64,000 bases of DNA from Bradyrhizobiaceae bacterium PARB1. Lineage in GTDB: Bacteria > Pseudomonadota > Alphaproteobacteria > Rhizobiales > Xanthobacteraceae. The stretch is from the NCBI GenBank assembly GCA_002256345.1, contig NKIY01000016.1, positions 19,373 to 83,372 on the forward strand, written 5' to 3'. This document shows, piece after piece, positions 45,631 through 55,968 of the stretch (position 1 is the first letter of the stretch; every line of letters begins with the position of its first letter). Both the position numbers and the translations under genes were made by a program. The notes beneath the pieces are model-generated. The model saw only the letters and a list, made by a program, of their open reading frames with translations, had not been told where the DNA came from and did not search any database.

Positions 45631-46299
45631 GGCCTGTGTAGGGGATTTTCCGCGCGCATCTCTGGCCAGAGCCATCGACGGGGGAGCGGGCGGGTCGAGG
45701 CCGCGCAGCAGGCCGAAGTTGCCCGGCCCGATCTCCCCGGCGCGAGCGGGTGGGTGCGAAGCACCTACCCCTCGTTGATCACACGGGTATCCTTAGCCCG
45801 GTATTGCGCACCTGTACTCAGTGTCCCACGCGATAGGCTCAGCGTCCCGACTGCTGTGCTTCGGGTCTTGCGCCCGCCCCTTCTCCCACCGTCGCGCCAA
45901 CGATTGGCGCGCATCATCGCTCGTTGATTATGGCCTCGACCGGGACAACATCAACAACATCGTCATCCCGACCTTGAACGGCACGTTCTTGAAGACCGTC
46001 CTTCCCGGTCGGATTCGGAGCGTTCGAAAACGGTCCTAAAAACCGGTCCTAACGCCTCGTTCGAGACGGTCCTAAAAACCGGAATTCTTCAATGAAATTA
46101 GGGTGTGGCGCGCCATTCAGGACAAAACTGCGAACACTTATGTGTTTGAAATCGTGATATAATGGAATTCCTTCGAACGCTGCTGGGGGCGGGCCCTGCC
46201 ACGGGTCGCATTTCGCGCCAGACGGCAACGTCCTCAACGGCCCCCATCGCGCCGCTGCCGCCGGCAGAGGATCACGGCATCCCGCCGATACGAAGAAGC
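45631..46299. other. non-coding debris with hairpin and direct repeats
   Basis: No gene is supported. A 10-base-pair hairpin with a GAA loop lies at 45748-45770 (arms GGGTGGGTGC and GCACCTACCC). Direct repeats are at 46021-46082. At 46105-46164 a short frame reads W-R-A-I-Q-D-K-T-A-N-T-Y-V-F-E-I before a stop, related to a motif at 27519-27580. The mixture suggests old recombination. Confidence 0.45.
46021..46082. repeat. pair of 25-26 base direct repeats
   Basis: Copy one (46021-46046) and copy two (46058-46082) both start CGTTCGA and end ACGGTCCTAAAAACCGG; they differ by one base and one indel and are spaced 37 bases apart. Two copies are too few to call iterons. Confidence 0.6.
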
Positions 46300-46572
46300 G
46301 AGGTTAGCTCCACCGCTTGACCACGTCGCCTTCGCCTCCACCATCGCGTCGAAGCCGATCTGCGCGGCCTCGGCAGGGTCGTCCTTCTCGGCCTAGCCGA
46401 TCTGGGTGTCGAGCAGGTCGGCCCGCTCGAACAAACGGGTCTCGGTTGCGCCCGGCATCAGGCAGGTCACGGTCACGCCACCGGTATCCTTCAGCTCGTT
46501 GCGCAGCGCGAAGGAGAAGGAATCGATGAAGGCCTTGGTGCCGTTGTAGACTCCACCGATCGGCAGACGCTC
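46300..46572 (-). pseudogene. short-chain dehydrogenase fragment
   Basis: The reading frame contains Y-N-G-T-K-A-F-I-D-S-F-S-F-A-L-R-N-E-L-K-D, which includes the catalytic Y-x-x-x-K of short-chain dehydrogenases, and V-T-V-T-C-L-M-P-G-A-T-E-T. An in-frame TAG at 46393-46395 interrupts D-T-Q-I-G | A-E-K-D-D-P-A-E, and the frame is lost again further on. The NAD-binding N-terminal half is absent. It is a dead fragment. Confidence 0.85.
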
Positions 46573-46638
46573 GTTTTGTCCAGAGCCTTCAGGCAGACCC
46601 GCGGCTGCCACGCGTCACCAGCCCCGGCGAAGCAAGCT

Positions 46639-46845
46639 CTATCGTGTTCCGAAACCTTGGGCAGCCCACGCCTGTTTCAACGCTGGCGAAGAAAGATAGG
46701 CGATAAGATCTTTTGTGGCTGCGATGTCTTTGCTGCTTGCGGCAGTTCCGATCGTATAGATCGTGTAGGTCTGAATGTCGGCCGGCAGCGGCGTGGCAAC
46801 AAGACCGCTCACGACCAGAGCGTCGCCGCGGCTCATGGCATCCAT
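46639..46845 (-). pseudogene. C-terminal fragment of a periplasmic substrate-binding protein
   Basis: The last 60 residues (P-L-P-A-D-I-Q-T-Y-T-I-Y-T, S-S-K-D-I-A-A-T-K-D-L-I-A-Y-L-S-S-P-A) match the C-terminus of extracellular solute-binding proteins of the ModA-like type. The rest is missing; it is joined directly to the end of the formate-dehydrogenase-like gene, whose stop at 46833 lies inside the frame. This marks a recombination joint. Confidence 0.7.
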
Positions 46846-49565
46846 CGCTCCACGGTTGCCGCGCAGAATTTGTACACCGGCACACGCGTCGTCGGATCAA
46901 GACGATTCATGGTCAGTTCATTGGCGGCCGCCTCAAAGAAGGACATCGCCATCCAGATCACGCCGGGCTGCAAAGTCGCATCCGGTTTCACAATCAGGCA
47001 GACCGCACCCCGCCTTGTCCGCACCTCAACCGTGTCGCCGGCCTTGACGCCAAGACGGGCCATGTCATCCGGATGCAGATGGGCGCGCGGCTCCGAGCTC
47101 AGGGCTTCCAGCACGGGCGCGCGACGTGTCATGGCGCCCGTATGCCAATGCTCGCGCAACCGTCCCGTCATAAGAATAAAGGGATAGTCGGCATCCGGTA
47201 TCTCGTCCGCACCGGTCGCATCAAGCGGCACGATGATGGCTTTCGAGCCATGAGCGAAACTGTCGCTGAACAGACTGTCACTCGCTCCATCACTTTGCAG
47301 CGGATACCGGGCATGTCCAGACCGGACGAGAAACGGCCAGCTAAATCCCTTGAGCACCGGCACGACATTCGCCATTTCGTCGAAGATGCTGCCCACAGTG
47401 ACGTCCTGCCACGGCAATCCGAGACGCACGGCAAGATCGCGAACGATCATCCAATCCGGCCGCGCTTCACCGGGCGGCGGCAGTGCAACCGCGATGTGTT
47501 GCACGATGCGATCCGTATTGGTGACTGAACCTTCCCGCTCGGCCAGAGCCGCCGCAGGGAAAATCACGTCCGCGAAGGCTGCCGTTTCGGTCGGGAAAAT
47601 GTCCTGAACAACGAGATGATCGAGTCCAGCCAGCGCCGCGCGCGTCATCGCAAGATCAGGATTGGCGAGCGCCGGATTCCCGCCCATGACATATACCCCC
47701 CGGATATTTCCTCCGCGAGCGGAATCAAACATCTCCACGACCGAAAGACCAAGGTTGGACGGCGTATCGATATTCCATAGCGCGTCAAAGATGGCGCGCT
47801 CGGTATCGTCTTCCAGATCGCGGTAGCCCGGAAGATAGTTCGGCAACAGCCCTGCGTCGCAGGAGCCTTGCACGTTGTTTTGACCGCGCAACGGGTGAAG
47901 TCCCGCTCCAGGCCGTCCCACCTGGCCGCACACTAGAGCGAAAGCAATAACGGAACGGATGTTGTCGGCACCGAACGTGTGCTGGGAAGCGCCCATGCCC
48001 CAGAACGTCATGGCGGCACTGGCCCCGGCGAACAGCCGCGCTGCTGCGATGATGTCTTCTTCCGGCACCTGACAGACCCGGGCTGCAGATTCCAATGTGT
48101 ATGGCTCAACACGTGCACGGAGCGCTTCAAAGCCTTCCACGCGTGCATTGACAAAGTTACGGTCGTAAAGCCCTTCTTCAATCACGAACCGCGTCATCGC
48201 TGAAAGCAGCGTCACATCGGTTCCGGGAGCGATACGGAAGTGATGGGTCGCAAAGCGTGACAGGGCCTGAATATGCGGGTCCACCAGGATCAGCTTGGTC
48301 CCGCGCCGCAACGCGCCCTTCATGAAGGAGGCAGCGACTGGATGGTTCGAATCCGGATTTGAACCGACCATCAGAACGACATCGGCCTTTTCGATCTCCT
48401 CAATGGGAGCGGTGACGGCGGCAAGACCCGTCGCCTCGGCCAATGGCGGAACCGATGCACAAAGACGGGTGCAATGATCGATATGCGACGTGCCGAAGCC
48501 AGTGCGCCCGAGTTTCTGAAGCAGATAGGCATCTTCGTTCGAAGCCTTTGCCGAACCGAGCACGGCCAGCGACGAACCACCATGGTGGCTTCGCACGCGG
48601 GCGAAGCCCTCAGCCGCCACGCTGAGCGCTTCGTCCCAGCTCGCGAGCCGGAAAAGCGCGAGCGCCTCGGGGCCGCTCAATGTTTGTGTGGCATCTTTGG
48701 GCGTATTTGGCCGCCGGATGAGAGGAGCCGTCAGCCGGTCAGGATGGCGCAGATAGGAAAAGCCGAACCGCCCCTTCACACAAAGCCGCCCATGGTTCGC
48801 GGGGCCATCGGCGCCCTCTGTGAAAACGGTGCCGTTATCGGCGGCGTGAAGCGTGACGCGACAGCCGACACTGCAAAACGGGCACACTGTCTCTCCCGAC
48901 GAGTTAACGCCAGAACGCCCGCCGATTTCCACGGCCGCCTTTAATGAAAACGCACCAGTTGGACAAAGCTGCGCACACTCGCCACACGATGCGCAATTGC
49001 TTTTCCCCATGGCCGCGCCGCTATCGAAGGCCACATGAAGATCGCTGCCCCGACCCGCCAGCGCGATAACCCCGTTGACCTGGACATCGCCGCATCCGGT
49101 CCGGCATCTGCCGCAATGAATGCAAGCGTCGGAGTCGAACACGATCCCGGAATGGCTTGCATCCGGCGCATGCGTTTCCTGCTTGCTCCCAAAGCGTTCG
49201 GCATCCGCGCCATTGCGCGCAAGGAGCAACATAAACGGACTGTCGGGCTGGCGCGCGCGCGCCTGCCCGGTCATCTCGGACGCCAGCAACTCCGTCGCCA
49301 GCCGGCGAACGCGATTAGTCCGCTCCGTATCGGTGCGAATGTGCAATCCGGGCGCAGCGGGATAACGGCAGGCCGGCACCAGATCCGCCTCGCCCTCCAC
49401 CTCGACGAGGCATGTGCGGCAGCTGCCGATCGTGGGAAAGCCCACGCGGGTGGATGCACACAAATGGGGAATATCCAGCCCGCCCTGCGTAGCCGCCTGA
49501 AGTAGACTCTGACCGGACTGCGCGGGGATCGCCTGCCCATCGATATGGATATCGAAGCCGTTCAT
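46833..49565 (-). CDS. formate-dehydrogenase-like molybdopterin oxidoreductase, large subunit, with altered active site
   Basis: The 910-residue protein has the layout of NAD-linked formate dehydrogenase alpha subunits: [2Fe-2S] Cys36, 49, 52 and 66; two [4Fe-4S] sets (148/151/154/158 and 191/194/197/201); one more at 228/231/235/262; and the bis-MGD catalytic domain to the end (M-G-A-S-Q-H-T-F-G-A-D-N-I-R, L-R-G-Q-N-N-V-Q-G). The Mo ligand is Cys369 in H-C-T-R-L-C-A, but the catalytic His that follows it in formate dehydrogenases is absent (Ala370, loop about two residues shorter). It overlaps the preceding subunit gene (ATGA), in one operon with the phosphite-type transporter. The last few residues look replaced by a recombination joint. 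Substrate: formate or another hydride donor; uncertain. Confidence 0.88.
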   Translation of the reverse strand: MNGFDIHIDGQAIPAQSGQSLLQAATQGGLDIPHLCASTRVGFPTIGSCRTCLVEVEGEADLVPACRYPAAPGLHIRTDTERTNRVRRLATELLASEMTGQARARQPDSPFMLLLARNGADAERFGSKQETHAPDASHSGIVFDSDACIHCGRCRTGCGDVQVNGVIALAGRGSDLHVAFDSGAAMGKSNCASCGECAQLCPTGAFSLKAAVEIGGRSGVNSSGETVCPFCSVGCRVTLHAADNGTVFTEGADGPANHGRLCVKGRFGFSYLRHPDRLTAPLIRRPNTPKDATQTLSGPEALALFRLASWDEALSVAAEGFARVRSHHGGSSLAVLGSAKASNEDAYLLQKLGRTGFGTSHIDHCTRLCASVPPLAEATGLAAVTAPIEEIEKADVVLMVGSNPDSNHPVAASFMKGALRRGTKLILVDPHIQALSRFATHHFRIAPGTDVTLLSAMTRFVIEEGLYDRNFVNARVEGFEALRARVEPYTLESAARVCQVPEEDIIAAARLFAGASAAMTFWGMGASQHTFGADNIRSVIAFALVCGQVGRPGAGLHPLRGQNNVQGSCDAGLLPNYLPGYRDLEDDTERAIFDALWNIDTPSNLGLSVVEMFDSARGGNIRGVYVMGGNPALANPDLAMTRAALAGLDHLVVQDIFPTETAAFADVIFPAAALAEREGSVTNTDRIVQHIAVALPPPGEARPDWMIVRDLAVRLGLPWQDVTVGSIFDEMANVVPVLKGFSWPFLVRSGHARYPLQSDGASDSLFSDSFAHGSKAIIVPLDATGADEIPDADYPFILMTGRLREHWHTGAMTRRAPVLEALSSEPRAHLHPDDMARLGVKAGDTVEVRTRRGAVCLIVKPDATLQPGVIWMAMSFFEAAANELTMNRLDPTTRVPVYKFCAATVERWMP

Positions 49566-51061
49566 GAATCGCATGTCTCCAGAAGAGAAGGCAAGCGGCC
49601 CAGGAACCGGCCCGCATTGCGGCCGAGCGCGCAGATGGATGCTTCGCTCATCACGACGGAAAGATCATTGATAAGCGGCACATCGAGACGTCCGGGCGCG
49701 TTGAGAGCTTGCGCGGCCTTGGCCGTTCCCACACGGCAAGGGCCGCATTGCCCGCAGCTTTCGCGGGCGAGATAACCCGCCATCTTCGAGGCAACGCCCC
49801 GCATGTCGTCGCCAGTTCCAAAGACGACAATGCCGCCGGTGCCGAGCCGCAGTCTGCCGCTCAGAAGCTCGTCCAGCGGACGCCGGCAATCGGCGGCGGG
49901 AAGCAACGTTCCAGAAGACCCGCCTACCACCATGCCGCCAAGCTCGACTCCCTCCGTCAAGCCGCCTGCAATGTCTACAAGATCGATGAGCCGCGAAAGG
50001 CCGCGCACCGGCTTTGGCCCCGGATTCCGGACCCGCCCCGATACACTGAAAAGCGTTACCTCCGCGGCCAGCAGGTCAGACACGGGCAGATCGGGCTCCG
50101 GCGCACTGCCCCAGACAGACCTCAACCGGAAGAACGTTTCGACGTTGTGCACGAGCGTCGGGCGCCCGAAATAACCGCGCGTGGTCGGAAACGGTGGCCG
50201 CTCCGCTGGCCTCGGCGGACGGCCCTCAAGGCTTGCAATCAGCGCGGTTTCTTCACCGCAAATATACGCCCCGCCGCTTCGCCTCAATTCAATGGCGATG
50301 CCGCTGGCGAGCCCCGCCGACACCACATCCGCGATGGCCTTCCGCAGAATGACATGAATGGGCTTGTAGTCGTCCCGGATATAGAAAAAGATTTTGTCCG
50401 CGCCTGTCACCCGCGCCGCGACGAGCGCGGCTTCAATGACGCCATGCGGATCGTTTTCGAGAATGAAGCGATCCTTGAAGACGGCAAGCTCGCCTTCATC
50501 GCCGTTGACGATGACGACCGGAACTGCGCCGCGTCTCATCACTTGGCGCCACTTCTCAACCACCGGAAAGCCGACGCCAGCCCGGCCGATCGCGCGATAT
50601 GTGGCGATGCTCTCCATGAGGCGCGGCACCTCCTGCAAATCTCGGCTGAGGCGATCGAGTATTTGATATCCTCCCGCAAACCGATAGGCAGAAAAGCTGC
50701 GCGGATTTGGCGCGGACCTTGCTCCATCGCACCTGTTGCGGCAGACGCCGTGCCCCGAACCTTCTCCATGCAGCAGTGAACAAACAAGATCGCCGCACGC
50801 ATGAAGCGCATAAGGAACGGAAGCCATATAGTTCACAGCCGGAAAGGCCGTCGCCACTTCATAGGCTTCGGATGGAAACAGGCGGAGACGCTCCGCGACA
50901 CGAAGCAGTCCCTGCTCCGAAATGCCGAGGCCGCCCTTGACGTCACGGACTTCAAGCAAGATTTCAAGAAGCCGCTCCCGGCTTGCGCCGCGCGCGAGTG
51001 ACTCCGTGATCGCTGCTGCTTCAACCTCTTCCAGATGAAGGGCTTCAGACTCATGCGGCAC
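49562..51061 (-). CDS. NuoE/NuoF-fusion NAD-reducing subunit of the formate-dehydrogenase-like enzyme
   Basis: The 499-residue product starts at GTG 51061, overlapping the transporter ATPase stop by 11 bases. Residues about 10-120 resemble NuoE but with a reduced cysteine set (C-G-D-L-V-C, C-R-N-R-C). From about 130 on it is NuoF: glycine-rich FMN/NAD site (G-R-A-G-V-G-F-P-V-V-E-K-W), N-G-D-E-G-E, R-S-G-G-A-Y-I-C-G-E-E-T-A-L, SLBB region and a C-terminal [4Fe-4S] motif S-C-G-Q-C-G-P-C-R. It passes electrons to NAD+. Such fused subunits are known from FDH1 of Methylobacterium. No separate chaperone (FdsC/FdsD-like) gene was seen. Confidence 0.88.
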   Translation of the reverse strand: MPHESEALHLEEVEAAAITESLARGASRERLLEILLEVRDVKGGLGISEQGLLRVAERLRLFPSEAYEVATAFPAVNYMASVPYALHACGDLVCSLLHGEGSGHGVCRNRCDGARSAPNPRSFSAYRFAGGYQILDRLSRDLQEVPRLMESIATYRAIGRAGVGFPVVEKWRQVMRRGAVPVVIVNGDEGELAVFKDRFILENDPHGVIEAALVAARVTGADKIFFYIRDDYKPIHVILRKAIADVVSAGLASGIAIELRRSGGAYICGEETALIASLEGRPPRPAERPPFPTTRGYFGRPTLVHNVETFFRLRSVWGSAPEPDLPVSDLLAAEVTLFSVSGRVRNPGPKPVRGLSRLIDLVDIAGGLTEGVELGGMVVGGSSGTLLPAADCRRPLDELLSGRLRLGTGGIVVFGTGDDMRGVASKMAGYLARESCGQCGPCRVGTAKAAQALNAPGRLDVPLINDLSVVMSEASICALGRNAGRFLGRLPSLLETCDS

Positions 51062-51848
51062 GATACAGTTCCTCTCGCAGATCGGAGGTAAAGGCCTCGG
51101 CCGGACCGTCGAAGAAAATGTTCCCTTGGCGCAATGCAATGATGTGGTCCGCATAACGAAGAGCTAGCTCCACCTGATGCAGGCTGCACAGAACCGTGAA
51201 ACCCCGCTCGCGCGCGGCTTGCTGGAGAATTTGCAAAACATTCTCCGACGATTCCGGATCGAGGCTGGAAATAGGTTCGTCGGCCAGAATCAATTCTGTC
51301 TGCTGGGCAAAGGCGCGGGCGATGGCAACACGCTGCTGTTGACCGCCGGAAAGCCGCTCGGCCCGTTGATAGGCCTGATCGAGAAGACCCACGCTGTCCA
51401 GGCAGGCAAGCGCAAGCTGCCGGTCATCGTAACGGAAGCGCCTCAACAACACCCGCCACAAAGGAGTTCCGGCAAGCCGGGCCGTCAGAACATTGTCTAT
51501 TGCGCTGAAGCGCTTGACCAGATTGAACTGCTGAAACACGAAGCCGACTTCGCGGCGCAATGCCCTAAGGGCTTTCAGTTTCAGCGCAGTCACCTCACTG
51601 CCGCGGATCGTCACAGTGCCGCTGTCAGGTTCTACAAGGCGCGTGAGACAACGGAACAAAGTGGACTTGCCGCAGCCAGATGGCCCCAGCAAGACAACAA
51701 ACTTTCCGACGGGAATGGAGCAGGAGATGCGATCCAGCACCATGCGCCCTTCAAAGGTCTTGCTCAGGTCCGTCACGGTGATCGCGTTTTTGCTCTTGTC
51801 CATCGACGGCCCGGCAGGAACAAGATCAGCGGGCGATACGGTCTTCAT
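51051..51848 (-). CDS. ptxA: phosphite/phosphonate-type ABC transporter ATPase (PtxA/PhnC)
   Basis: The 265-residue ATPase has Walker A G-P-S-G-C-G-K-S-T, Q-loop F-Q-Q-F-N-L-V, signature L-S-G-G-Q-Q-Q-R-V-A and Walker B L-I-L-A-D-E-P-I-S-S-L-D, with the closeness to PhnC seen in V-G-F-V-F-Q-Q-F-N-L-V-K-R and T-V-L-C-S-L-H-Q-V. It energises import by the permease and binding protein encoded upstream. The link to phosphite rather than phosphonate comes from the ptxD gene nearby. It overlaps the next gene. ATG 51848 or 51872. Confidence 0.88.
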   Translation of the reverse strand: MKTVSPADLVPAGPSMDKSKNAITVTDLSKTFEGRMVLDRISCSIPVGKFVVLLGPSGCGKSTLFRCLTRLVEPDSGTVTIRGSEVTALKLKALRALRREVGFVFQQFNLVKRFSAIDNVLTARLAGTPLWRVLLRRFRYDDRQLALACLDSVGLLDQAYQRAERLSGGQQQRVAIARAFAQQTELILADEPISSLDPESSENVLQILQQAARERGFTVLCSLHQVELALRYADHIIALRQGNIFFDGPAEAFTSDLREELYRAA

Positions 51849-51881
51849 GAGGTAATTCCACCGATTCGGCACAGGGCTTTG

Positions 51882-52745
51882 CTAAGCGATACGCGAGGGC
51901 GTACCGGCGCGAGTTGCAGTCGTTTCGGGATTGAGAACGAGACGGCGCAGGTACGCGCTCAAGGTATCGATGGCGATGACCATCGTCAGGATGACGCCCA
52001 GCACCGTCGCCAGCTTAGGAAAATCGAGCAGGTCGATCGAATCTTTAAGCGTCTGCCCGATGCCGCCCGCACCGACGATGCCGAGCACCGTGGAAGCACG
52101 AACATTGAACTCCCAGATGTAAAGTGTCACGGAAACGATATTGGGCCACACATCTGGAAGCAGCGCATAGCGAAAGGCGCGCACCGATCCGGCGCCGGTC
52201 AATTCCGCCGCCTCGACAGGCCCGGGATCAGCAGGCTCAATAACTTCGGTCAGCAATTTGCCGAGCGCACCGACCATGTTGAACGTGATTGCGAGCACGC
52301 CCGTAAACGGCCCAAACCCCACCGCAGCCACGAAGATCAGCGCGAAGACCAGCATCTCGGTGCCGCGCAAAACACCCAACAGGCTGCGCACCAGCCGTGA
52401 CAGAACAGGATTTGGAGTGGTATTGCGCGCCGCGAGCGGCACAAGCGGAATGCAGATCATAAGAGCGCAAAGCGTGCCGACCGTTGCCATGGCCAGGGTC
52501 TGGAAAGCATCTCGCAGCACGCGGCCAATATCGCTCACATCCGGCGGAAACATCTGCGTGAACCAGGAAGCGATCTTGGGCAGACCCTCGGCGAGTTTGC
52601 CGAAATCGACCCGCGCGGACACAAAGCATGCAACCAGGAACACTGCGACGGCCAGGAAAACGATAGCCCGCGCGATGGTGTGCCAGCCAAGCAATGACTG
52701 AGTCGGCTCCGCATAATGCTGCTTGTTAAAACCGACGATGCTCAT
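51882..52745 (-). CDS. ptxC: phosphite/phosphonate-type ABC transporter permease (PtxC/PhnE)
   Basis: This 287-residue inner-membrane protein has about six hydrophobic helices and the binding-protein-dependent permease loop E-A-A-E-L-T-G-A-G-S-V-R-A-F-R-Y-A-L-L-P, followed by the PhnE family block F-N-V-R-A-S-T-V-L-G-I-V-G-A-G-G-I-G. The ATG at 52745 has AGGAGAG upstream. It is the second gene of the operon. Confidence 0.9.
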   Translation of the reverse strand: MSIVGFNKQHYAEPTQSLLGWHTIARAIVFLAVAVFLVACFVSARVDFGKLAEGLPKIASWFTQMFPPDVSDIGRVLRDAFQTLAMATVGTLCALMICIPLVPLAARNTTPNPVLSRLVRSLLGVLRGTEMLVFALIFVAAVGFGPFTGVLAITFNMVGALGKLLTEVIEPADPGPVEAAELTGAGSVRAFRYALLPDVWPNIVSVTLYIWEFNVRASTVLGIVGAGGIGQTLKDSIDLLDFPKLATVLGVILTMVIAIDTLSAYLRRLVLNPETTATRAGTPSRIA

Positions 52746-52851
52746 TCCCTCTCCTGCCGCTTGCCGCCGCTGAAAACCCAGGCGAATGGCCCGACACAAA
52801 ATGCCGGTTTGAAGGACGGGGCGGCCCAGCGGACCGCCCCGTCCGGGATCA

Positions 52852-54051
<1,200 letters not shown>

Positions 54052-54921
54052 ATGTTGAATCTGGCCCAAGTTCAGACCTTTCTCGCCGTTGTCGACGAAG
54101 GCGGCATTCAGGCGGCTGCCCAGCAGCTCAATTGCTCGCAGCCTGCCGTTTCTCAACAATTGAAAAAGCTTGAGGAGTTTTTTGGCGTCCTTCTGGTGGT
54201 ACGAAATCGCAGTCGGGCGATACCGACTCGCGACGGTGAACTATTCCTGCCCAAAGCTCGTTCGTTAATCGCCGCAGCCGAGCGCGCACGCGGGGTGATC
54301 GTAAACCGCCGCCTCGTCATTCATGCCAGCGGCAATGCCGGCACATTCCTCGCTCCCAAACTCATCGCAACATTCGAGCGTGAGATAAATCGGCCTGAAG
54401 GTGCAGAACTCATCATAGGAACAAACCGCGAGGCCGTGGACGCTCTTCTCGCCGGCGAAGCAGACGTGATCCTGACCGAGTGGAATGAGGATCACCCGCT
54501 TATCGAATGGCAAAAATGGCGCCGCGAAAAATTGGTGGTGATAGTTTCGCCGGATTATCCGCTCGCAACCCATCGCCGCGTTTCTCCGGAAGCACTTCTC
54601 GATTACCCCATGATCGGAGGAGAACCCGGCACCGGCACGGGACGCGCGCTCGCCAGCGTATTGGGCGCTGACGCCAGCAAACTCAAAATTGCCCGCCAAC
54701 TCGGCAGCACCACAGCCGTCAAGGAAGCCGTGAAAGCCAATCTCGGGCTGTCCATCGTGTTTGCTTATACCGTGACGGAAGAAGTCAAGGCCGGAACGCT
54801 TGTGGCGCTGGAACTGGAAGAGGCAGACATTTTCAAGACGCTGTTTGTGGGCATCGCACACGAAAGCCCCGGCACATCGATGGCACGACGCTTCGCTGCC
54901 ATCTGCACCTCTTTCATTTAA
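54052..54921 (+). CDS. ptxE: LysR-family regulator of the phosphite module (PtxE-like)
   Basis: The 289-residue protein has the LysR winged helix (A-A-A-Q-Q-L-N-C-S-Q-P-A-V-S-Q-Q-L-K-K-L-E at about 20-42) and a ligand-binding domain. It is divergent from the transporter operon and 41 bases upstream of ptxD; ptxE in the known ptxABCDE locus is likewise LysR. Autoregulation and control of both operons are expected from the layout but not shown. Confidence 0.85.
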   Translation: MLNLAQVQTFLAVVDEGGIQAAAQQLNCSQPAVSQQLKKLEEFFGVLLVVRNRSRAIPTRDGELFLPKARSLIAAAERARGVIVNRRLVIHASGNAGTFLAPKLIATFEREINRPEGAELIIGTNREAVDALLAGEADVILTEWNEDHPLIEWQKWRREKLVVIVSPDYPLATHRRVSPEALLDYPMIGGEPGTGTGRALASVLGADASKLKIARQLGSTTAVKEAVKANLGLSIVFAYTVTEEVKAGTLVALELEEADIFKTLFVGIAHESPGTSMARRFAAICTSFI

Positions 54922-54962
54922 TTCAAAAACGTCTTCCTCCTTAGCGCTCCAGGAACATCATC

Positions 54963-55943
54963 ATGACCCGCAAGACCCTTGTCACCAACTGGGTCCACCC
55001 TGAAGTACTCGATCTGCTCAGGACCCGAGGCGATGTCGACGCCAACTTAACGCGTGAACCATGGCCGCAGGCAGAGATTATCCGCCGCGCCGCAGATGCC
55101 GACGCGATCATGACCTTCATGACAGACACCATCGATAACGCCTTCCTTGATGCTTGCCCCAATCTCAAGGTGGTGGCGTGCGCACTCAAAGGAGCGGACA
55201 ATTTCGATATCGAGGCCTGCAAGGCTCGGGGCGTCGAGGTCGCTGTCGTGCAAGACTTGCTGACCGCTCCCACGGCCGAGCTTGCCATCGGCCTCATGAT
55301 CACACTTGCCCGCAAGATTCTTTCAGGGGACCGGGTCATCCGCGAAAAGCCATTCGCCGGCTGGCGACCGATACTCTACGGACTGGGTCTTGACGGCTCT
55401 AATGTCGGAATCGTCGGCATGGGGGCAGTGGGCCAGGCTGTCGCTCACCGCCTGTGGCCGTTCCGCTGCCGCATGTCCTATACCGACCAAACTCCTCTCT
55501 CGCCCACCAATGAAGATCGGCTGGGGCTGATACGGCGAAACTTATCGGATATTCTTGCCAACAGCGACTATCTGGTGCTCACACTGCCGCTCACGGCTTC
55601 GTCTCAACATCTGATCAATGCCGCCAGTTTGTCCGCCTTGAAACCGGGAGCGCTTCTCATCAATCCGGCTCGCGGCTCGTTAGTCGATGAAGCAGCCGTA
55701 GCCGACGCGCTGGAACAAGGCACGCTCGGCGGCTACGCCGCAGACGTGTTTGAAACCGAAGACTGGGCCCGGCCCGATCGGCCATCCGGTATCGAACCGC
55801 GCCTGCTTTCGCACCAAAACACTGTCTTTACACCTCATATCGGTTCGGCAGTCGACAATGTACGACGCGACATCGCTCTGGATGCCGCTCGCGATATTCT
55901 GCGTCACTTGGATGGCCTACCTATGAGAGGACGGCTCTTCTAG
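54963..55943 (+). CDS. ptxD: NAD-dependent phosphite dehydrogenase PtxD
   Basis: The 326-residue enzyme oxidises phosphite to phosphate with NAD+. It belongs to the D-2-hydroxyacid dehydrogenase family and has, at the same numbers as the enzyme from Pseudomonas stutzeri, Lys76, Arg237, Glu266 and His292, plus Met53, Trp134, Tyr139 and Ser295 that shape its active site. The Rossmann motif is G-M-G-A-V-G (152-157), and Asp175 takes the place of the Glu that gives NAD preference. The block G-G-Y-A-A-D-V-F-E-T-E-D-W-A-R is nearly identical to the family. It lets the cell use phosphite as phosphorus source. Confidence 0.95.
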   Translation: MTRKTLVTNWVHPEVLDLLRTRGDVDANLTREPWPQAEIIRRAADADAIMTFMTDTIDNAFLDACPNLKVVACALKGADNFDIEACKARGVEVAVVQDLLTAPTAELAIGLMITLARKILSGDRVIREKPFAGWRPILYGLGLDGSNVGIVGMGAVGQAVAHRLWPFRCRMSYTDQTPLSPTNEDRLGLIRRNLSDILANSDYLVLTLPLTASSQHLINAASLSALKPGALLINPARGSLVDEAAVADALEQGTLGGYAADVFETEDWARPDRPSGIEPRLLSHQNTVFTPHIGSAVDNVRRDIALDAARDILRHLDGLPMRGRLF

Positions 55944-55968
55944 CGATCACACTGATCGATATCGGCCT

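Noticed and set aside
46393-46611. Functional short-chain dehydrogenase
   Set aside because: The nucleotide-binding half is missing and an in-frame stop breaks the C-terminal part.
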